From Solirubrobacteraceae bacterium (GTDB lineage Bacteria > Actinomycetota > Thermoleophilia > Solirubrobacterales > Solirubrobacteraceae): a stretch of 11,072 nt of DNA. Of this stretch, positions 7,826-11,072 are shown piece by piece. Each line of letters starts with the position of its first letter. Position 1 is the first letter of the stretch. Where the stretch lies: contig JAICUS010000150.1 of assembly GCA_025935735.1 (NCBI GenBank), positions 1-11,072 of the forward strand. Reading direction: 5' to 3'. Below the pieces are notes generated by a model, which worked only from the letters and a program-made list of their open reading frames with translations, was not told the origin of the DNA and did not search any database. A program made the position numbers and the translations under genes.

Positions 7826-7832
7826 GCGCGGC

Positions 7833-9062
7833 TCAGCCGGCCATGACGGTCGGGTCGGCGAGGATGCGGCGCAGCTGGGTCGCCGCGGCGCCGCGCAGCG
7901 CCGCCTCCGGACCGAGGCGCGAGGGCGTGACCGGCGGAGCGGCACGCCGGCCGCCGAGCACGCGCGCCTCCAGCTCGCGCTCGATCGCAGGGGTCAGCCA
8001 CTCCGCGATCGCCGCGAAGTACCCGCCGAGCACGATCGCCTGCGGGTTGAGCAGGTTGACCGCGCTGGCGAGCGCGATGCCGAGCCAGCGGCCGCAGTCG
8101 CCGAGTGCGGCCACGGCCCGCTCGTCCCCGGCGCGGGCGCGCTCGACGAGCTCGGCCACGGGCCGGCCCGAGCCGGTGGTGGCCACCTGCCCGCCGTCGA
8201 CGCCCGCCGCGGTCAGCAGCGGCTCCAGGCCGGCGCGCGTCTCGAGGCAGCCGCGGCTGCCGCAGGCGCACGGCAGCCCCTCGGGCTCCACCGTGGTGTG
8301 GCCGAACTCGCCGCCGAAGCCGCGGGAGCCGCGGAACAGCTCGCCGCCGAGCACGATGCCGCCGCCCACCCCGACCTCGCCCGACGCATACATGAAGTCG
8401 CCCAGGCCGACGCCGACGCCCTCCCACAGCTCGGCGAGCGCGGCGAGGTTGGCCTCGTTGTCCGCGTCGAGCGGCAGCTCGCCCGTGTCCACCCGCCGGC
8501 GCATCAGCTCGACCACCGGGACGTCGTCCCAGCCCAGGTTCGGCGCGACGACCAGCGTGCCGCGATCGACGTCGACCAGCCCGGGCAGGGCGAGCGTCGC
8601 GCCGATCGGCCGCAGTCCCTGCGCGCGCACCTCGCGCAGCGCGTCGTTGGCCAGGTCGGCGAGCCGGTCGAGCACCACCTCCGCGCCGCGCCCGCGGTTG
8701 TCCACCACCTCTTTCGCCCGGTAGCGCGAGCCGCCCGCCAGGTCGGTCGCCTGCACCGCGAGATAGTCGACGTTGATCTCCAGCCCGAGCGCCACCGCGC
8801 CCTCGCGCGCCACGTCGACCACGAGCCCCGGCCGGCCCGCCGTCCCGCGCGACTCGGCGCCGCGCTCCACCAGCAGGCCGAGGTCGATCAGCTCGCCGAC
8901 GAGGCTCGACACGGTCGTCTTGTTCAATCCCGTGTCGACCGCGAGCGTCGCGCGCGACCGCGGCCCTCGCTCGATCAGGAGGCGCAGCACCAGCCCGAGG
9001 TTGTGCCGGCGCACGGCACGTTGGCTCGAGAGCTCGATGATCCCGGGTTTTGGTGTCCACAT
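7833..9062 (-). CDS. ROK family transcriptional regulator (XylR/NagC type)
   Basis: A 409-residue repressor. The N-terminal winged helix-turn-helix is at about 14-66 (SQRAVRRHNLGLVLRLL, then RATLAVDTGLNKTTVSSLVGELIDLGLL). It is followed by a ROK sugar-binding domain with DNEANLAALAE (201-211), GVGGGIVLGGELFRGSRG, GEFGH (251-255) and a zinc-type CACGSRGCLE (C265, C267, C272 with H255). Such proteins repress sugar-uptake or catabolic genes until a sugar binds, so a role in controlling the neighbouring operon is plausible but not shown. The ATG at 9062 is preferred because the in-frame extensions to 9089 or 9104 contain codons rare in this genome (CTT, TCT, TAT) that look like promoter DNA. No Shine-Dalgarno marks any of the three, so the start is uncertain. 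The gene converges on the INO1-like gene with no room for separate terminators. Confidence 0.92.
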   Translation of the reverse strand: MWTPKPGIIELSSQRAVRRHNLGLVLRLLIERGPRSRATLAVDTGLNKTTVSSLVGELIDLGLLVERGAESRGTAGRPGLVVDVAREGAVALGLEINVDYLAVQATDLAGGSRYRAKEVVDNRGRGAEVVLDRLADLANDALREVRAQGLRPIGATLALPGLVDVDRGTLVVAPNLGWDDVPVVELMRRRVDTGELPLDADNEANLAALAELWEGVGVGLGDFMYASGEVGVGGGIVLGGELFRGSRGFGGEFGHTTVEPEGLPCACGSRGCLETRAGLEPLLTAAGVDGGQVATTGSGRPVAELVERARAGDERAVAALGDCGRWLGIALASAVNLLNPQAIVLGGYFAAIAEWLTPAIERELEARVLGGRRAAPPVTPSRLGPEAALRGAAATQLRRILADPTVMAG

Positions 9063-9112
9063 CACCGAATAAGAAAGTCCGCTGGACATTGGCCCCAGCG
9101 CCATACACTACG
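9063..9112 (-). promoter_or_regulatory. Probable promoter/operator region of the ROK gene
   Basis: This stretch is clearly AT-richer than its surroundings. On the - strand it has a TAGTGT resembling a -10 box (9110-9105) and the run TTTCTTATTC just before the preferred ATG. TGTCCA (9054-9059) and TGGACA (9083-9088) form an inverted pair, and GGTG/CACC another (9052-9055 and 9063-9066). ROK repressors usually bind palindromes near their own start, so autoregulation is plausible. No convincing -35 box was found at normal spacing. Confidence 0.35.
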
Positions 9113-9197
9113 CGACGGACGCGGGTGTGCATGTCGATATGTCGGGCTGCCCAACGATTCGGTCCCGGGGTGGAGTCGCGCCGCCCAGCCTAACGAG

Positions 9198-9226
9198 GAC
9201 CCGACGCCTCCGGCCGGCGCCGGGTC
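9198..9226 (-). terminator. Terminator-like hairpin after the universal stress protein gene
   Basis: Arms GACCCGACGCC (9198-9208) and GGCGCCGGGTC (9216-9226) pair over 11 positions with one mismatch around a 7-base loop. It lies about 20 bases beyond the stop of the universal stress gene, where an intrinsic terminator would be expected. It lacks a T-run on either strand, as is common in very GC-rich genomes. The rest of 9113-9246 shows no gene. Confidence 0.45.
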
Positions 9227-9246
9227 GGTGGCTGTCTACGATCGGC

Positions 9247-10110
9247 TCACGGCGTGGCGTGCGGCCCGGCCTGGCCGAGCAGCTCGCCGGCCGCCTCCGT
9301 CGCGGCGCGCGGCACCACGAGGACCGGGCAGGCGGCGTGCTCGGCCACGGCGCGCGAGACGCTGCCGAGGATCAGCGCCCGGCGCGGGCTCCGCGCGCGC
9401 GAGCCGGTGACGAGCAGATCCACGCTGCCGCTCTCGGCGATGAGTCCCTCGGCCGGGTCGCCGTCCAGCATCGCGGGCAGGGCGTCGACATCCAATTGCG
9501 CAAGCTCCTCCAGCAGCTCGGGCGACGGCTCGGCGGCGGCGTCGGGCCGCACCTCGACGGCGCGCAACCGGGCGTCGGCCGCGCGCGCGAGCGCGGCGGC
9601 GGTCCGCAGCGCCGCGCGGCCCTCCTCGGTGGGGACGAACGCGGCGCCGACCACCTTCAGAGAGCCCTCCTCGGCCCGGTGGCCGGCGGGCACGAGCGCC
9701 ACCGGGACGGTGGACTCGTGGATGACGGCCTCGACGGTGTCGCCGAGCAGCTTGCCCCCCGCGCCGCGGTGGCGCGGGGCACCGAGTACCACGAGCCGGG
9801 GCTCGAGCCCGCGGATCGCCTCCGCCAGGCCGGCGCCCGCGCGGCGCGCGCGGAGCACCCGCACGTCCGGCCGGCGAAGGCCGCGGCGCTTGAGCTCGAC
9901 CCGGACGTGCTCGACGGCGCGGCCGCCGCCGGATGGGTCGTCGTCGACGTCGCCGCCCAGCGCCCCGACCATCGGCCCGGACCGGTGCACGGTCACGGCC
10001 ACGAGCGGCGCGCCGAGCACGCGGCTGGCCAGCAGGCCGAAGTACACGGCCTCGCGCCGGCTGGAGTCCGCGTTGAAGGCGGCGACGATGGGAGATCCCT
10101 CGGCAGACAT
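9247..10110 (-). CDS. Universal stress protein, tandem USP domains
   Basis: A 287-residue cytoplasmic protein made of two USP domains (about 6-142 and 150-267). Each ends in the typical strand: STVPVALVPAG (133-143) and ACPVLVVPRA (260-269). The ATP-binding pattern G-x2-G-x9-G(S/T) is degenerate in both. Domain 1 has G110, then Arg at 113 and G123-D124. Domain 2 has G236, then Ala at 239 and G249-S250. Domain 2 may still bind nucleotide; domain 1 probably does not. Double-domain USPs in actinobacteria are often induced by stress, low oxygen or stationary phase. GGGAG five bases before the ATG at 10110 marks the start, so the longer in-frame reading to 10428 is a shadow of the DUF7144 gene. 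The DUF7144 gene ends 11 bases upstream, so the two are probably one transcript. Confidence 0.9.
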   Translation of the reverse strand: MSAEGSPIVAAFNADSSRREAVYFGLLASRVLGAPLVAVTVHRSGPMVGALGGDVDDDPSGGGRAVEHVRVELKRRGLRRPDVRVLRARRAGAGLAEAIRGLEPRLVVLGAPRHRGAGGKLLGDTVEAVIHESTVPVALVPAGHRAEEGSLKVVGAAFVPTEEGRAALRTAAALARAADARLRAVEVRPDAAAEPSPELLEELAQLDVDALPAMLDGDPAEGLIAESGSVDLLVTGSRARSPRRALILGSVSRAVAEHAACPVLVVPRAATEAAGELLGQAGPHATP

Positions 10111-10115
10111 GAGCG

Positions 10116-10120
10116 CTCCC
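10116..10120 (-). promoter_or_regulatory. Shine-Dalgarno for the universal stress protein gene
   Basis: On the - strand GGGAG is followed by five bases and then the ATG at 10110, in the 11-base gap after the DUF7144 stop. It decides the start of the stress protein. Confidence 0.65.
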
Positions 10121-10121
10121 G

Positions 10122-10541
10122 TCAGTCCCAGTCGGTGTAGTGCGCGGTCAGCTGGTAGATCACGACGACGTCGAGCGCGATGACGGTCAGCGCCCAGAGC
10201 GGGAACGCGGTGAACGCCGCCACCTGGACGACCATGTTCAGCGCGGCGATGCCGATCGCGAGCCAGCGCGCCCAGCCGGCCAGGGCGAACAGCCCCCAGG
10301 CGACGATCAGCATGATCGTGCCGATGACCAGTTGGACCCAGCCCCAGGTCGTGAAGTCGAGCACCATCACGCCGTGGCCGCCCACCGTGAGCACCTGGTC
10401 GTTGAGCACGGCGGCGAGGCCCCAGCACACGTTGAACGCGCCCGAGACGAGCAGCATGATCGCGGCGAACGTGGTCCAGCCGCTGGGTGCCGCGTCCGCG
10501 CGCGGCGGCGGGGACCCGGAGAGATTCTGCGTGGCAGTCAT
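10122..10541 (-). CDS. DUF7144-type integral membrane protein
   Basis: A 139-residue protein with four predicted membrane helices: about 22-45 (begins WTTFAAIMLLVSGAFNV), 67-88 (GWVQLVIGTIMLIVAWGLFAL), 92-112 and 114-134. A short polar N terminus (residues 1-20) precedes them and the C-terminal tail is HYTDWD. The GWTTFAAIMLLVSGAFNVxWGLAAV opening and the LDFTTWGWVQLVIG loop are features I associate with the small actinobacterial DUF7144 membrane family, whose function is unknown. It is 11 bases upstream of the universal stress protein gene, so they are likely co-expressed. The ATG at 10541 is chosen over a GTG/ATG extension to 10586, which would run through a repeated regulatory element. No clear Shine-Dalgarno is seen. 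Confidence 0.85.
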   Translation of the reverse strand: MTATQNLSGSPPPRADAAPSGWTTFAAIMLLVSGAFNVCWGLAAVLNDQVLTVGGHGVMVLDFTTWGWVQLVIGTIMLIVAWGLFALAGWARWLAIGIAALNMVVQVAAFTAFPLWALTVIALDVVVIYQLTAHYTDWD

Positions 10542-10544
10542 GCC

Positions 10545-10555
10545 CGGACTGTCCG
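10545..10555. other. Short palindrome in the DUF7144 leader
   Basis: CGGAC-T-GTCCG is a perfect 11-base inverted repeat 4 bases upstream of the ATG at 10541. It could be an operator or a small leader hairpin that limits ribosome access. Its shortness and the GC-rich background leave chance as a real alternative. Confidence 0.3.
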
Positions 10556-10563
10556 CCCGGAAA

Positions 10564-10594
10564 GGATGACCGGGCCTCCCACCCACCGGATGAA
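10564..10594 (-). repeat. 31-base element, copy 1, upstream of the DUF7144 gene
   Basis: Read on the - strand this is TTCATCCGG-N11-CCCGGTCATCC, ending 22 bases before the DUF7144 ATG. It matches the copy at 11042-11072 (+ strand) at 27 of 31 positions without gaps. All four differences fall in the 11-base middle. It fills almost all the space between the small 69-residue gene and the DUF7144 gene, so it is likely a promoter or operator element. Confidence 0.6.
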
Positions 10595-10599
10595 TGCGC

Positions 10600-10809
10600 C
10601 TACTCCGCCGGCGGCAGGCGGCGGAGCTCGACGAGCTCCAGCCCGATGTCCTGAAGGTGGCCGAGGACGCCGTGGAGCCCCTCTTGGTCGGCCACGGTGC
10701 CGCGCAACACCGTCTCGACCGGCTGCAGCTCGACGGTCAGGCCGAGCGCGGCGGCCAGGTCGTCGCCGACGCGCCCGCGGACGCGGATCTCGTAGTCGAG
10801 GCCGCTCAC
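10600..10809 (-). CDS. Small conserved actinobacterial protein of unknown function
   Basis: A 69-residue soluble protein starting with GTG. The pattern YEIRVRGRV (6-14), then VELQPVETVLRGTVADQEGLHGVL (about 26-49), then LGLELVELRRLP, is one I recognise from many small actinobacterial hypothetical proteins of about 70 residues. In them a strand-helix-strand unit carries ETVLxGxVADQxxLHGLL. The alternation suggests a compact alpha/beta (ferredoxin-like or ACT-like) fold; that is inference. It has no signal peptide or membrane segment. It sits upstream of the DUF7144 and stress-protein genes on the same strand, 58 bases from the DUF7144 start, with the 31-base element in between. No Shine-Dalgarno is evident before the GTG. 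The coding call is good because the sequence matches a recurrent pattern; the function is unknown. Confidence 0.75.
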   Translation of the reverse strand: MSGLDYEIRVRGRVGDDLAAALGLTVELQPVETVLRGTVADQEGLHGVLGHLQDIGLELVELRRLPPAE

Positions 10810-10825
10810 GCTCGCGCGCCGCGGG

Positions 10826-10984
10826 TCAGCCGGCGCGGCGGCGCGCGGGCGCGGCCTGCCAGGGGAACCGGCCTCGGCGGATCCGCCACATGCCGCGGGC
10901 CAGCCAGGCCACGGCGAGCACGTCGAGCCGGGCGTCGGCGAGCCGGTCGCGGCGCCGATTTCGGGTGCGTGAGCGATGGTTCAT
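10826..10984 (-). CDS. Possible small basic protein, hypothetical
   Basis: A 52-residue open frame from ATG at 10984 (a GTG at 11026 would give 66 residues). It is Arg-rich (RSRTRNRRRDR near the start) with one amphipathic or weakly hydrophobic stretch, LDVLAVAWLARGMWRIRRG (about 19-37), and no domain I recognise. It lies 16 bases upstream of the 69-residue gene on the same strand, which favours a real gene. However, there is no Shine-Dalgarno, and an Arg-rich frame is common by chance in DNA of this composition. Treat it as tentative. Confidence 0.3.
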   Translation of the reverse strand: MNHRSRTRNRRRDRLADARLDVLAVAWLARGMWRIRRGRFPWQAAPARRRAG

Positions 10985-11031
10985 GACGGTCAGGCTCGCG
11001 GCCGGCCGGGTGAAGGCGCGTCGCACTCGAG

Positions 11032-11048
11032 GGATGAACCGTTCATCC
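11032..11048. promoter_or_regulatory. Perfect 17-base palindrome, candidate operator
   Basis: GGATGAACCGTTCATCC has two 8-base arms around a single central base. It overlaps the start of the 31-base element at 11042, sharing its TTCATCC half. It lies upstream of the small - strand genes and of any gene reading right from the window edge, the position expected of an operator for a divergent promoter. Confidence 0.5.
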
Positions 11049-11072
11049 GGGCGGGAGGAGGCCCGGTCATCC
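11042..11072 (+). repeat. 31-base element, copy 2, at the window edge
   Basis: TTCATCCGG-N11-CCCGGTCATCC on the + strand, the inverted partner of 10564-10594. By analogy with copy 1, a + strand gene could start about 20-25 bases beyond the window. The repeat may extend past the edge. The space 10985-11072 otherwise shows no gene. Confidence 0.6.

Noticed and set aside
7826..7832. Shared bidirectional terminator between the INO1-like and ROK genes
   Set aside because: The gap is only 7 bases and I found no convincing hairpin across it.
8298..9410. Long + strand open frame opposite the ROK gene
   Set aside because: The ROK zinc motif and helix-turn-helix are clear on the other strand, and this frame has no recognisable domain.
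10542..10563. DosR-like dormancy box before the DUF7144 gene
   Set aside because: GGAC-T-GTCC is present, but the spacing and flanks do not fit the GGGACTTnAGTCCC-type consensus I know.
1..11072. Mobile elements, CRISPR arrays, tRNA or rRNA genes
   Set aside because: No transposase, integrase, regularly spaced repeats or recognisable tRNA/rRNA sequence was seen in either strand.

Overview
The window is very GC-rich (above 70% by eye) with strong G/C third-position bias, tight gene packing, GTG starts and families typical of high-GC Actinomycetota. The overall look (DUF7144 membrane protein, double-domain universal stress protein, XylR/NagC-type ROK regulator, an INO1 of the WLVGGRGSVATT type) suggests a soil member of the class Thermoleophilia (Solirubrobacterales, for example Conexibacter or Solirubrobacter-like). 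That placement is an inference from gene style, not from a search.

Region 1 (1-7825, + strand) is one compact operon of eight genes that enters the window already under way: a D-tagatose/D-psicose 3-epimerase-like TIM barrel (5' end missing), a Tm-1/UPF0261 protein, a creatininase-family hydrolase, a DeoR regulator, a second sugar isomerase/epimerase TIM barrel, a Gfo/Idh/MocA dehydrogenase, IspH (HMBPP reductase) and an inositol-3-phosphate synthase. Seven junctions are visible. Four-base ATGA/GTGA overlaps occur at 690, 2772, 4579 and 6695, an 11-base overlap at 1912, and gaps of 14 and 2 bases at the other two, so the genes are very probably co-transcribed and mostly translationally coupled. 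The first six read as catabolism of an unidentified sugar, cyclitol or glycoside: oxidation by the dehydrogenase, isomerisation, epimerisation or elimination by the TIM barrels, hydrolysis by the creatininase-like enzyme, and control by DeoR. No transporter or kinase lies inside the window. The last two genes, an isoprenoid enzyme and a cyclitol-forming enzyme, do not fit simple sugar catabolism and are the most unusual part.

Region 2 (7833-9246) holds a ROK-family repressor on the - strand, convergent with the operon (7-base gap), with an AT-richer leader and a terminator-like hairpin upstream.

Region 3 (9247-11072, - strand) is a stress-type cluster: a tandem-domain universal stress protein, a four-helix DUF7144 membrane protein, a 69-residue small conserved protein and a doubtful 52-residue basic protein. 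A 31-base element of the form TTCATCCGG-N11-CCCGGTCATCC occurs twice in opposite orientation (10564-10594 and 11042-11072). The right-hand copy overlaps a perfect 17-base palindrome. This looks like a local regulatory site family, with one copy probably serving a rightward gene just outside the window.

No rRNA, tRNA, CRISPR array, insertion sequence or integrase was seen. No gene-free stretch exceeds 300 bases.
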